A DNA stretch of 64,000 bases, from positions 372,001 through 436,000 of the forward strand of contig NZ_JBMWAN010000003.1 of NCBI RefSeq assembly GCF_049546785.1. The letters are read 5' to 3'. The translations under genes and the position numbers were made by a program. Below the pieces are notes generated by a model. It did no database searches, was not told the origin of the DNA, and worked only from the letters and a program-made list of their open reading frames with translations. Position 1 is the stretch's first letter, and each line of letters begins with the position of its first letter. The stretch is from Nitrospira_D sp035465795. GTDB taxonomy: Bacteria > Nitrospirota > Nitrospiria > Nitrospirales > Nitrospiraceae. This document shows positions 42,469 through 51,099 of this stretch, piece by piece.

Positions 42469-43215
42469 TCAGAAAGAAGAATCTCGTATGAATAGGATAT
42501 TCTCTCCTCTCTGTGAGCGGCTGAAATTCTGACCGGTAAGCGCTTGTTCCACTGCTGTCGTGCAGCCAGGTTTAAATCGATCATGGAGTTCCACGATCAA
42601 AGCACGTGTCCTTGAGATCCAGCGATTTCTCGCAGGATCCTCAAGCAACTCTTTTTCCGATCCCTCGATGTCGAGTTTGAGCAAGTCGAGCTGATCCATA
42701 CTTGTTTCTTGCAGCAAATCGTTAATGGTGGTGGTTGGGATGGTCGAATCATCTGCGGAGGGACTTTCTCGCACACGAAATGCATCGGGTTGCCCCGTGG
42801 TGTTTTCGATCGCCAGATGAGTGACTCTTGGCCATAAGGCCTTTTGAACGGGACGAATATTCTTATAGCCAACGGTGTTCTGAACCAGAAGACGGAAGTT
42901 TTCGGGTTCTGGTTCTATGGCGATGATGAGGGCCTCAGGGAATTGGTGTGCGAAGAACAGTGCTGAATAGCCGACATTGGCACCGCCGTCTAGAATGATA
43001 CGCGGAGTGAAGCCGAGATCGAAGGCATATTCTCCCTCAACAAAGACCTTCCTGAATGCCTGGTGGTCTGAGGTTTTTCCACGCAAGCTAACCGGATGGC
43101 GAAGGCCTGGAACGGTTAAGCAATGCTCTTGCCGAGAATACTTACCTTTTATATATAGCTCCGCCCCTTTCAAGAGTCCAAATTTCTTTACGTATAGATG
43201 GAATTTAGATTTCAT
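42469..43215 (-). CDS. FkbM-family methyltransferase
   Basis: This 248-aa protein has the FkbM class layout: ILDGGANVGYSALFFAHQFP as the SAM-binding motif, AIEPEPENFRLLVQN and the motif LLKLDIEGSEKELLED. FkbM-type enzymes O-methylate sugars, polyketides or surface glycans. Base composition is visibly more AT-rich than the flanks, especially at the 5' end, which hints at transfer. It converges on the radical SAM gene with a 5-bp gap. No glycosyltransferase stands beside it, so the acceptor is unknown. Confidence 0.85.
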   Translation of the reverse strand: MKSKFHLYVKKFGLLKGAELYIKGKYSRQEHCLTVPGLRHPVSLRGKTSDHQAFRKVFVEGEYAFDLGFTPRIILDGGANVGYSALFFAHQFPEALIIAIEPEPENFRLLVQNTVGYKNIRPVQKALWPRVTHLAIENTTGQPDAFRVRESPSADDSTIPTTTINDLLQETSMDQLDLLKLDIEGSEKELLEDPARNRWISRTRALIVELHDRFKPGCTTAVEQALTGQNFSRSQRGENILFIRDSSF

Positions 43216-43236
43216 AATTTGAATCCGCCAGACGTG

Positions 43237-44235
43237 CTAGGTCGAGATGCCCCATACGAGTTTGGCCAGGATCCCGATACCGTAGCTCACGCCTACAGCA
43301 ACGGTGATGATGATGAGGTTGAGAGCGATGCGCCGTTTGATGTCCATCCCGGATAAGAACGAGAGTATCGTCGAGACCAGCACCACCATCAAACCCGCAG
43401 TGAGGACGGAAAACAAGGCATCCGTTGCTCCGATCAGGACAGGCAGGACCGGGACGACGGCTCCGATCAGGTAGGCCGATCCTACCACGAGGGCCGACGA
43501 CAAGGGTAGTTCTTCCATCGGCGGCTCGCCAGGTGCTTCCCCCAGGAATTTCTTCCTGGCCGCCTCGGTCGATTTGACTTCTTTCTCAGAATTGAGGGCC
43601 AGGAATGCGCCGGCCCCCATTGACAGCGCGCCGGCGACCGCCGTCGTCGAGGCGGCGATCAGCACCATGGTGGCGCTCCCGAACGCGCCGAAGAAACCGC
43701 TGACCGCGCCGAGGATCTCCACCAGCCCGTCGTTCAAACCCAGAAAGATGTTGCGGATTTTCTCGGCGTTGATTTTCCGCTGAGTCAGCGCGGTCACGAG
43801 GGTATCTTCATGCTTGAATTCATCCATCAGGATGCCTCGTAACGCCTCTGCCAACGGCTGGCCTTGATACTCCCGCCAGATGGCCAGGTATTTTCGTACG
43901 CCATGGACTTCGATGGCTTCGAGCACGAGGTGGACGGCGGTCGAGCCGAATAGCCTGCAGACCAGCATCATCACGGTCAATTTGATGCGGCGGCCAAGAT
44001 CGAGGCGCGTGAGTGTCAGCTGGAAGAACTTCTGCCAGAAGGCTAAGTGCCCTGTTTCCACCTTGATCAACTCGTCCAGCGTCTCATGGACATCCGGCTG
44101 AGTCACGTCCCTCAACGCTTTATAGAGCAAGAGGTCGAACAGTTCGTCGAGGATCAGTGTTCGTGCCAGGTCAGGGTCGTGGGGAGAGAAAGATTCCACG
44201 TGATCGCCCTCGCAAGCGAGTGAGCGTGTATGCAT
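43237..44235 (-). CDS. membrane-bound ferritin-like VIT/CCC1 family protein
   Basis: The 332-aa protein joins an N-terminal four-helix ferritin-like domain (about 20-150) to a C-terminal VIT1/CCC1-type transporter domain with several membrane segments (ALVVGSAYLIGAVVPVLPVL, then LTAGLMVVLVSTILSFLSG). Candidate di-iron ligands are in ELIKVETGHLAFW and MDEFKHED. The transporter motif GLNDGLVEILGAVSGFFGA is typical of the family. Proteins of this build (MbfA type) export or store iron or manganese. The start codon is the only good in-frame ATG; its ribosome site is weak. Confidence 0.85.
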   Translation of the reverse strand: MHTRSLACEGDHVESFSPHDPDLARTLILDELFDLLLYKALRDVTQPDVHETLDELIKVETGHLAFWQKFFQLTLTRLDLGRRIKLTVMMLVCRLFGSTAVHLVLEAIEVHGVRKYLAIWREYQGQPLAEALRGILMDEFKHEDTLVTALTQRKINAEKIRNIFLGLNDGLVEILGAVSGFFGAFGSATMVLIAASTTAVAGALSMGAGAFLALNSEKEVKSTEAARKKFLGEAPGEPPMEELPLSSALVVGSAYLIGAVVPVLPVLIGATDALFSVLTAGLMVVLVSTILSFLSGMDIKRRIALNLIIITVAVGVSYGIGILAKLVWGIST

Positions 44236-44605
44236 GAGCGGAAAGTAGCGCCCGGATTATAGCAAACAATCCGATCGGACAGGAGGCTGGAGAGCCGGTG
44301 GTCTGATCAGGAACGAGAACTCCAGTGTTATCGGACCGGTCGACGCCCGCTGATCCTTGCGCGATACACGTATCAGATTCAATGCAAGGTGGATCTACGT
44401 AGATTCAGTTTTCCAGTGACCGAGGCCTCCCCCTACGAACGTGCTCAAGCCATTAAGCACTGGATATTGCAGGGAGAGAGCAGGTTTGTGCCCCAGCCCG
44501 ATGGTCCTGGTACGGTGTATGCTCATTTCCAGGGGATGTAGATTCCTGAAGCCTGCGCCTGGCTGCATGGAGTGTTCTTGATGATGATGTGGATTGGAGA
44601 GCCCG
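44236..44605. other. intergenic region with a possible small coding frame
   Basis: This ~370-bp gap separates divergent genes. A + frame open from about 44290 to TAG 44539-44541 gives a plausible protein-like tail (for example FPVTEASPYERAQAIKHWIL). It has no ATG with a ribosome site; GTG 44389 is the best start. It may be a gene remnant or a short unrecognised protein. Confidence 0.3.
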
Positions 44606-46117
44606 ATGCGGGAGCCTGCAGACTTATCTCAACCCTCCTACGATCCCCGGGAACTCCTAAATGCTCAGCCCGTGATTATCACGGTCGTTGATCCCGCAAC
44701 TTTTACCGTGCAATTTCAGAACGCGACAGGGCTCAACAAGTTTGGCGACATTGCGGGCCAGACCTGTCACGAGAAAATTGCCGGATGCCCCGCACCCTGC
44801 TCCTTCTGCAAGATGCCTGAAGCCCTCAGTACGGGGGCCGTTACGATGAATGAGGTGATGCTACCTAATCAGCAATGGTTGCTCGTTCAATGGTCTAAAG
44901 CCGTGACGGTAGACGGGCGCAGCCATGTCATCGAAACAATCACCGATGTCACCGATCGCAAGCGGCTGGAAGAGGCGGCGAACAGGGCCGAAAAGATCGA
45001 GGCATTAAGCCGGTTGGCCGGTGGAGTGGCTCATGATCTCAATAATCTATTGACGGTCATCACCGGGGCCAGCGAACAGGTCTCCCGTCAGTTGGCAGAC
45101 TGTCGGCAGGACCAGGCTTCGATCAGGCAGATACAAGATGCGGTCGGGCATGCGGCGGATTTGACACATAACCTGGTGGCGTTTAGTCATCACCAGGTGG
45201 TTGAGGCGACCGTGCTGGACGTGAATCTGACCCTGAGAGAGATGGAGCCGAAGATCCGCCAACTCGCCGGCGACAGCGTCACGACGACGATGGCTTTGGG
45301 AGGCTCCTGCGGGTCAGTCCTTATGGCGCATCAGCAGATCGAGGACATTATCCGGCACTTGGTGGCCAATGCCCGGGAGGCGATGCCGCACGGAGGCAAA
45401 CTGAGGGTGTCTACCTCGCAGAGGATCGTGACAGTGCTCGCGGCCCAGGAGCATGGGGTGAAACCGGGGATCTACGCGGAGATCGCCGTGTGTGACACAG
45501 GATGCGGGATTGAACCGGCGATGCAGGTGCATTTGTTCGAGCCCTTTTATTCCAGAGGGCGTGTTCGAACCGGGCGGGGGTTAGGGCTGGCCAGCCTCTA
45601 TGGCATCGTTCGGCAAATCGGCGGATTTGTCGAGGTGTCGAGCACGCAAGGCACCGGATCGTTGTTTGAGATCTGTCTCCCGCAAAGCGACCAGACGCAG
45701 GCGCTATATCGCGCGAATACTCAGCCTGAGGTTGTGAGCGACTCCGGAACCATCTTGCTCGTAGAGGACAATGCGGACGTCCGGTTAGCGGTGGGGGATA
45801 TGTTGCGGGGGGTCGGGTACCGGGTGTATGAAGCCGACGATGGACTTGAAGCGCTTCGCTTCATGGGAAATTCCGGGGTGTATCCTCAGCTGGTTCTCAC
45901 CGATGTCATGATGCCCCGCATGACAGGCCCTCAGCTGGCCAGGAGGATTCACATGATGTTACCCGGGGTCAAAGTACTCTTAATGTCGGCCTACACCGAT
46001 GGCGCGCTTGAGTTGGTTCGCGGAGAGCGCCTGGCCTTTATTCCAAAGCCGTTCAGCTCGTCCGATCTGATTCGAAAGATCCGCGAAACGCTGACGAATG
46101 AATCGCCAATTTCCTGA
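44606..46117 (+). CDS. hybrid histidine kinase with Cys-containing PAS domain and receiver
   Basis: The 503-aa protein has a PAS-like sensor (about 20-125), a HisKA helix with His143 in RLAGGVAHDLNNLL, an ATPase domain (NAREAMPHGG, then DTGCGIEPAM and GRGLGLASLYGIVRQ) and a C-terminal receiver with Asp433 in LTDVMMP. The PAS part carries CHEKIAGCPAPCSFC (Cys54, 61, 65, 68), suggesting a metal, heme or redox sensor. There is no membrane segment, so the signal is cytoplasmic. ATG 44606 follows GGAG by six bases. No separate output regulator lies beside it. Confidence 0.85.
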   Translation: MREPADLSQPSYDPRELLNAQPVIITVVDPATFTVQFQNATGLNKFGDIAGQTCHEKIAGCPAPCSFCKMPEALSTGAVTMNEVMLPNQQWLLVQWSKAVTVDGRSHVIETITDVTDRKRLEEAANRAEKIEALSRLAGGVAHDLNNLLTVITGASEQVSRQLADCRQDQASIRQIQDAVGHAADLTHNLVAFSHHQVVEATVLDVNLTLREMEPKIRQLAGDSVTTTMALGGSCGSVLMAHQQIEDIIRHLVANAREAMPHGGKLRVSTSQRIVTVLAAQEHGVKPGIYAEIAVCDTGCGIEPAMQVHLFEPFYSRGRVRTGRGLGLASLYGIVRQIGGFVEVSSTQGTGSLFEICLPQSDQTQALYRANTQPEVVSDSGTILLVEDNADVRLAVGDMLRGVGYRVYEADDGLEALRFMGNSGVYPQLVLTDVMMPRMTGPQLARRIHMMLPGVKVLLMSAYTDGALELVRGERLAFIPKPFSSSDLIRKIRETLTNESPIS

Positions 46118-46150
46118 TCGTCGGGATTTGCCGTTCCCGGCAGCGCCGCG

Positions 46151-47353
46151 CTACTCGACGATCGCCTGCTTCGTTTCATCCAGATGCTTCTGCAGATACG
46201 TCATGAAGGGAGTGCCGCCAGTCCCGACGGCGGTCGGGTTGCTCGCATGGGCCTGGTGCTGGCGCTGGATATAACTGTCGGCATAGCCGATATGGATCTC
46301 GCGAAACTGCGCCAGCAGATCCACGCAGGTGCAATAGGCTACCCATAGATCCCGATGGCGGGCTTTCCGGTCGCGGACATAGCCGGAAAGCAACGGCCGG
46401 CCGAGATGATCGGTGGCATTTCCCAGGGCACCCAGGAGTGAACGGTGGCGGGGAGGCATGTACTCGCGCATCTCTTGCAGGTACACGGTCAAAGGATCCG
46501 GCGCATGGGCGATCCCGAGCCCGGCATCTAGACAGGGGACGATGGTGCTCTGCGCGCCGGTTTCACCTCTAAACTGCTGCGGCTGTCCGGCATAAGCGGT
46601 GACGCCCTCATACAGGAGGCCGTCGGGAAGTGCGGGACTGTTCTTCCAGCCGTGAATGTAGGGCCGTACCCGGTTGTAATACATATAGGGATCGCACCGT
46701 TCCTTCATGCGCAGTAGCGTGTCGCGCATCGCGGTTTGAGCGGCAGCGAGCGATTGAAGCCCGGTCAGTACCTCGCCCACTTTGTCGTTGGCCGCTCCCT
46801 TCATGGCCCGAAGCAGTCCTGCCAATCCAGGTCCTGCCTGGCGTTCGATCTGAACATGGACCACGACAAACCACTCTTCATCCAAGCCGCCGAGAAAATT
46901 CTGGAGCAGCACAATGTTGTCGAGTTGGACGGGCTTGGTAGAATCGAGCCGCCGCCAGTTGTCGAGTGCGTAAGAGGCGTAGGAGAGCACCGGAGGACGC
47001 CCAAGCTTATGGGCAACTTCGTGCCAGGGTTTTGCCAGTTGGGGTGGCAATTTGGTAGCAGGCAGGTCTGGGATCTCCCAGACATAGGCATGACCGGTGA
47101 ACGACAAGATGCGCATCGCTGCCCGATAGTCCTGATCCTGCCACGTGGCAGGAATCGAGGAGAGTAGTTGCGGCTGCTCATCGATAAATTGCCGGACCAT
47201 TCGAGCACTGAGCAACTTCGGCAGCTCGTGCCCAAGATGGTTCAGTGTGGCCGAGTCCGGAAGCTGTTCAAGCGGGTCTTGCGGGAGAAACCCCTGTTCA
47301 GGCGAAATGTCGTAATCGGAAAGCGAGGAGGGGAGGATTGTTGTCGATCGCAT
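46151..47353 (-). CDS. indoleamine 2,3-dioxygenase-like heme enzyme
   Basis: The 400-aa protein matches the IDO family. Signatures are RVRPYIHGWKNSP, the substrate loop FRGETGAQSTIVPCLDAGLG, EMREYMPPRHRSLL, the likely proximal heme His in FREIHIGYADSYI, and the C-terminal GTGGTPFMTYLQKHLDET. IDO opens the indole ring of tryptophan to N-formylkynurenine. No kynurenine pathway partner is adjacent, so the physiological role is open. The N-terminus (SDYDISPEQGFLPQD) recurs in a truncated copy upstream at 47733-47990. Confidence 0.85.
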   Translation of the reverse strand: MRSTTILPSSLSDYDISPEQGFLPQDPLEQLPDSATLNHLGHELPKLLSARMVRQFIDEQPQLLSSIPATWQDQDYRAAMRILSFTGHAYVWEIPDLPATKLPPQLAKPWHEVAHKLGRPPVLSYASYALDNWRRLDSTKPVQLDNIVLLQNFLGGLDEEWFVVVHVQIERQAGPGLAGLLRAMKGAANDKVGEVLTGLQSLAAAQTAMRDTLLRMKERCDPYMYYNRVRPYIHGWKNSPALPDGLLYEGVTAYAGQPQQFRGETGAQSTIVPCLDAGLGIAHAPDPLTVYLQEMREYMPPRHRSLLGALGNATDHLGRPLLSGYVRDRKARHRDLWVAYCTCVDLLAQFREIHIGYADSYIQRQHQAHASNPTAVGTGGTPFMTYLQKHLDETKQAIVE

Positions 47354-47525
47354 TGGAGCCTCCGGTGTTCATCACCTCCGCGCCCGTCTTCACTCTACTC
47401 TTCTGTAAGAATTTGATCCAATGAAGCCCGCTCGTTTGCGGTGGGCAGGCCGGCTGCTTCCTGATGTCTTCGCGGGCGACGAGGGAAAAGAGACTCGTGG
47501 CTGGATCCGGCGACTAAGTCTTGAT

Positions 47526-47729
47526 TCATTCGCCCCCTCCGTGGCGCGAGATGGTAAAGACGCCAAAGACGATGATGACGGCTGCAGCAATCCCATACCA
47601 GGGCATGATAGCCCATGGATCGGTGTTCTTCACGTAGCTGACGATCCAGTGCCCGGCAAACACAAGGCCTAGCACGATCAGCGCGGCAACAACGAGACTC
47701 CCTTCTCGAGGTGGCTTCTCACCGGGCAT
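47526..47729 (-). CDS. small two-helix membrane protein (hypothetical)
   Basis: This 67-aa frame encodes two hydrophobic helices (VVAALIVLGLVFAGHWIVS and YGIAAAVIIVFGVFTI) joined by a short polar loop. A charged start (MPGEKPPREG) precedes them. I do not recognise it. It lies between the dioxygenase gene and the truncated dioxygenase copy, on the same strand, and its start is 3 bp after the truncated frame's stop. Confidence 0.5.
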   Translation of the reverse strand: MPGEKPPREGSLVVAALIVLGLVFAGHWIVSYVKNTDPWAIMPWYGIAAAVIIVFGVFTISRHGGGE

Positions 47730-47732
47730 TCG

Positions 47733-47990
47733 TCAGCTCTTTAGATTCCGCATCTTCGCTTGATAGTCCTGATCCCCCCATGGCTCAGGCATAGACTGGA
47801 GTAGTTGGCGCTGCTCGTCGATGAATCGCCCGACCCTTCGCGCACTGAGCTGTTTGGGCAGCTCGTATCCAAGCTGGTTCAGCGTGGCTGAATCCGGAAG
47901 ATCTTCAAGCGGGCCCTGCGGGAGAAAGCCCTGTTCAGGAGAAATATCGTAATCGGAAAGGTCGAGGGGAGTGAAGGTCGTTGGTCTCAT
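47733..47990 (-). pseudogene. truncated duplicate of the indoleamine 2,3-dioxygenase 5' end
   Basis: The 85-aa product (LSDYDISPEQGFLPQGPLED, then LPDSATLNQLGYELPKQLSA) is closely similar to the first ~84 residues of the dioxygenase encoded at 46151-47353. It stops just where the enzyme would continue (KMRNLKS versus AMRILSF). It lacks heme and substrate residues and cannot be an active dioxygenase. It is best read as the remains of a tandem duplication, though the frame is intact and could still be translated. Confidence 0.8.
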
Positions 47991-48138
47991 AGGAGACTCC
48001 GATCTGTAAGACCTCAGCGCCTGCCGTCACTCTACCATACCTGAGCTGAATCACGATCACTTATATGTGATCATTGTTCCCTGACTCTTACTGAGCCGGC
48101 TGTCTTGAAAGCTTGGTCGGGGAGGTTTGCAGAGAACA

Positions 48139-48168
48139 GAAAGGCCGCCTCAGTTGAGGCGGCCTTTC
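48139..48168 (-). terminator. terminator downstream of ahcY
   Basis: GAAAGGCCGCCTCA and its exact complement TGAGGCGGCCTTTC flank a two-base centre, followed by pyrimidine-rich runs on both sides. It lies 36 bp past the ahcY stop and could act in both directions. Confidence 0.85.
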
Positions 48169-48203
48169 TTCTTCTCTCTTCGCAGGTGCTGTATGCGTGT
48201 GCT

Positions 48204-49460
48204 CTATGTGCCCATCTCCCAGCTTGCCAAATACTTCTCCTGCTCCTTCGTCAGCTTGTCGATGTTCACGCCCATGCCGGCGAGTTTGAGCCGCGAGATT
48301 TCTTTGTCGATCACAGCGGGAACCGGGTAGACCTTCTTCTCCAGCATCTTGTAATTCTTCACGATGTATTCCGCGCTGAGCGCCTGGTTGGCGAAACTCA
48401 TATCCATGACGCTGGAAGGATGGCCTTCGGCGGTCGCGAGATTAACCAACCGGCCTTCGCCGAGGAGGCTCACGCGGTGGCCATTCTTCAGTGTGAACTG
48501 CTCGACGCCGGTGCGGACAACCTTCCGCTTCTTGCTCAGCTTTTCCAGCGCCGGAATGTCCAGTTCCACGTTGAAGTGACCGCTATTGCAGACGATGGCG
48601 CCGTCTTTCATCTTGGCGAAGTGCTCGCCACGGATGACTTTCAGGTTGCCGGTCACGGTCACGAAGAAATCGCCGATCGGAGCAGCTTGTTCCATGGGCA
48701 TGACGCGGTAACCGTCCATGACGGCTTCGAGACCCTTCAACGGATCGACTTCGGTCACCACCACATCGGCGCCCATGCCCTTGGCTCTCATGGCAATGCC
48801 GCGTCCGCACCAGCCATAGCCGGCGACGACGACGACGGAACCGCAGACCAACCGGTTGGTCGCGCGGATGATGCCGTCCATGGTGGACTGGCCGGTGCCG
48901 TAGCGGTTGTCGAACATGTGCTTGGTATCGGCGTCGTTCACGGAGATGACCGGGAATTTGAGCACTTTCTTCTCGGCCATACTGCGGAGCCGGATGACGC
49001 CGGTCGTGGTTTCCTCGGTGCCGCCGATCACATTGCGCAACAACTCTTTGCGCTTGGAATGCAGATGCGAGACGACGTCGGCGCCGTCATCCATCGACAG
49101 GTGTGGCCGGTGGGCGATGGCCGACTCGATATGGCGGTAGTAGGTCGCGTTGTCCTCGCCCTTGATGGCGAAGGTCGGAATGCCCTCATGCTGGACGAGG
49201 GCGGCGGCCACGTCGTCCTGGGTGCTGAGGGGATTCGACGCGCAGAGGCGGACATCGGCTCCGCCAGCCTTCAGGGTCATGGCCAGATTGGCCGTTTCCG
49301 TGGTGACGTGGAGGCAGGCGGTGACCCGTACACCCTTCAGCGGCTGCTGCCGCTTGAATCGCGCGCGAATGAGGCGCAGCACCGGCATAGTGGCCTCGGC
49401 CCATTCGATTTTGAGTTTGCCCTGGTCGGCCAGCTTAATGTCTTTCACATCGTAATCCAC
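48204..49460 (-). CDS. ahcY: adenosylhomocysteinase (SAH hydrolase)
   Basis: The 418-aa enzyme hydrolyses S-adenosylhomocysteine to adenosine and homocysteine, removing the inhibitory product of methylation. It shows LHVTTETANLAMTLKAGGAD, the NAD-binding VVVVAGYGWCGRGIAMRAKG, DNRYGTGQS and the family end motif DKLTKEQEKYLASW. The start is GTG 49458-49460 with AAGGAGG just upstream, stronger than any internal ATG. It lies 120 bp after metK on the same strand and completes a SAM-cycle unit. Confidence 0.95.
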   Translation of the reverse strand: MDYDVKDIKLADQGKLKIEWAEATMPVLRLIRARFKRQQPLKGVRVTACLHVTTETANLAMTLKAGGADVRLCASNPLSTQDDVAAALVQHEGIPTFAIKGEDNATYYRHIESAIAHRPHLSMDDGADVVSHLHSKRKELLRNVIGGTEETTTGVIRLRSMAEKKVLKFPVISVNDADTKHMFDNRYGTGQSTMDGIIRATNRLVCGSVVVVAGYGWCGRGIAMRAKGMGADVVVTEVDPLKGLEAVMDGYRVMPMEQAAPIGDFFVTVTGNLKVIRGEHFAKMKDGAIVCNSGHFNVELDIPALEKLSKKRKVVRTGVEQFTLKNGHRVSLLGEGRLVNLATAEGHPSSVMDMSFANQALSAEYIVKNYKMLEKKVYPVPAVIDKEISRLKLAGMGVNIDKLTKEQEKYLASWEMGT

Positions 49461-49481
49461 GGAGCCCTCCTTAATCAGAAA

Positions 49482-49575
49482 GAAGGCCCAGGTTAAGGTC
49501 GAGGTTAAGTGTAAGACCCAACCTCATTCCTTAGCCTGAGCCGCAGTTTGCGTAACCTGAACCTTGGCCTCAGCC
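49482..49575. repeat. palindromic spacer built of AGGTTAAGG words
   Basis: CCCAGGTTAAGGTCGAGG on the left pairs imperfectly with the GTAACCTGAACCTTGGCC stretch on the right. It fills the metK-ahcY gap. Confidence 0.55.
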
Positions 49576-49580
49576 TGTCT

Positions 49581-50729
49581 TTACAGGCCGGCGTCCTTTT
49601 GCAACGCCTTCGCCTTGTCGGTCTTTTCCCAGGTGAACTCCGGTTCGTTCCGGCCGAAGTGTCCGTAGGCCGCGGTCTTGCGGAAGATCGGTCGGCGAAG
49701 CTTGAGGTGATCGATGATGCCGCGCGGGGTCAGCGGGAAATGCTTCCGCACGAGCTTGTCGAGGCTCTCCACGGCCATCTTCTCGGTGTTCTTGGTATCG
49801 ACGAGCACAGAGACAGGGTCCGCCACGCCGATGGCATAGGCCAGCTGGACTTCGCATTTATCAGCGAGTCCGGCGGCGACGATGTTCTTGGCGATGTAGC
49901 GCGCCATATAGGAGGCCGAGCGGTCCACCTTTGTCGGGTCCTTGCCGGAAAATGCGCCGCCTCCATGGCTGCCATGGCCGCCGTAGGTATCGACGATGAT
50001 CTTGCGCCCGGTGAGGCCGGTATCGCCCATGGGCCCGCCGACGACAAAGCGTCCGGTCGGGTTGATGTGATGCTTCACGCTGGCCGGATCGTAGAGTCCC
50101 TTCGGCATAACGGGCTTGATGACCTTTTCCATGATGTCGCGTTCGATCTGCTTGTTCGTGACATCGGGGCTGTGCTGGGTGGAGACGACGATGGTGTCGA
50201 TGCGAACCGGTTTGCCGTTCTTATATTCGACCGTGACCTGGGATTTGCCGTCCGGGCGCACCCAGCCGAGAATTTTCTTTTTCCGCACTTCCGCCAGTCG
50301 CTTGGTCAGGCGATGGGCCAGGACGATCGGCATCGGCATCAATTCCGTGGTTTCATTGGTGGCGTAGCCGAACATCAGGCCCTGGTCGCCGGCGCCGCCG
50401 GAATCCACGCCCATGGCGATGTCGCTGGATTGCTGGTGAATGGCGGTCAGGACTGAGCAGGTGTGGGAATCGAATCCCCAGGACGCGTCGTTATAGCCGA
50501 CATCCTTGATGACATCGCGGATAATATCAGGAATTTCGACGTAGGCTTTGGTGGAGATTTCTCCGGCAACGAAGGCGATTCCGGTGGTAAGGATGGTTTC
50601 GCAGGCGACGCGAGAATACTTATCTTTTGCTAGAATCGCATCCAGGATCCCGTCGGAAATCTGGTCGGCAATTTTGTCGGGGTGTCCTTCGGTCACTGAT
50701 TCGGACGTAAATAGGTAATTGTTTCTCAT
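49581..50729 (-). CDS. metK: S-adenosylmethionine synthetase
   Basis: The 382-aa enzyme makes SAM from methionine and ATP. Signatures are SESVTEGHPDKIADQISDGI at the N-terminus, GAGDQGLMFGYATNET and the phosphate loop GGGAFSGKDPTKVDRSA. The true start MRNNYLF is at 50727-50729, preceded by AGAGGGGG. A longer in-frame extension would run through the candidate riboswitch and is not used. With ahcY downstream it forms a SAM-synthesis and SAH-removal unit, consistent with the methyltransferases in the region. Confidence 0.96.
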   Translation of the reverse strand: MRNNYLFTSESVTEGHPDKIADQISDGILDAILAKDKYSRVACETILTTGIAFVAGEISTKAYVEIPDIIRDVIKDVGYNDASWGFDSHTCSVLTAIHQQSSDIAMGVDSGGAGDQGLMFGYATNETTELMPMPIVLAHRLTKRLAEVRKKKILGWVRPDGKSQVTVEYKNGKPVRIDTIVVSTQHSPDVTNKQIERDIMEKVIKPVMPKGLYDPASVKHHINPTGRFVVGGPMGDTGLTGRKIIVDTYGGHGSHGGGAFSGKDPTKVDRSASYMARYIAKNIVAAGLADKCEVQLAYAIGVADPVSVLVDTKNTEKMAVESLDKLVRKHFPLTPRGIIDHLKLRRPIFRKTAAYGHFGRNEPEFTWEKTDKAKALQKDAGL

Positions 50730-50750
50730 TGCCCCCTCTAGATTCTGGTT

Positions 50751-50832
50751 GTCGAAATCCGTCCGTGGTATCGGCTCAGGTGTGCTGGTTGCCGGGTGAC
50801 GGGTCCTTCTCGTATAACCGTCGAATTTTAAC
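50751..50832 (-). ncRNA. candidate SAM riboswitch (SAM-I clan-like) in the metK leader
   Basis: Read on the minus strand, the leader contains the hallmark CCGGCAACC (complement at 50789-50797) preceded by GAGAAGGACCCGTCAC and followed by GAGCCGATACC. The ends GTTAAAATTC and GGATTTCGAC can pair over about nine positions as a P1 helix. It ends 22 bases before the metK start, suiting translational control. It is shorter than a classical S-box (82 nt), so this is a pattern call. Confidence 0.5.
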
Positions 50833-51099
50833 GGAGATGGCCATCTTTGTCTATCTCTTCCATAGGAAGGGGGATTCCTCTCCGCACTGGCCAGGCTTGC
50901 TTGACACTCAAGGAAACCCACTTGTAAGATGACCAAATTTTCGCGGACTTAGGAATACCTCAGCAATACACGCACCCCCGCAGCGACAACGCGAGGCGGA
51001 GACCGATCAGCGATGAAGCCCAGGGCTTCACGGGCATGGCAGGCGCTGAACCTTCTTCGCGCAAGGACGCGATCGTTGGGGGAGAAACATACATCCAAC

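Noticed and set aside
50730..50936. An N-terminal extension of MetK of 69 residues.
   Set aside because: The extension is low-complexity, MetK proteins start at the MRNNYLF-type region, and the sequence is better explained as a structured leader.
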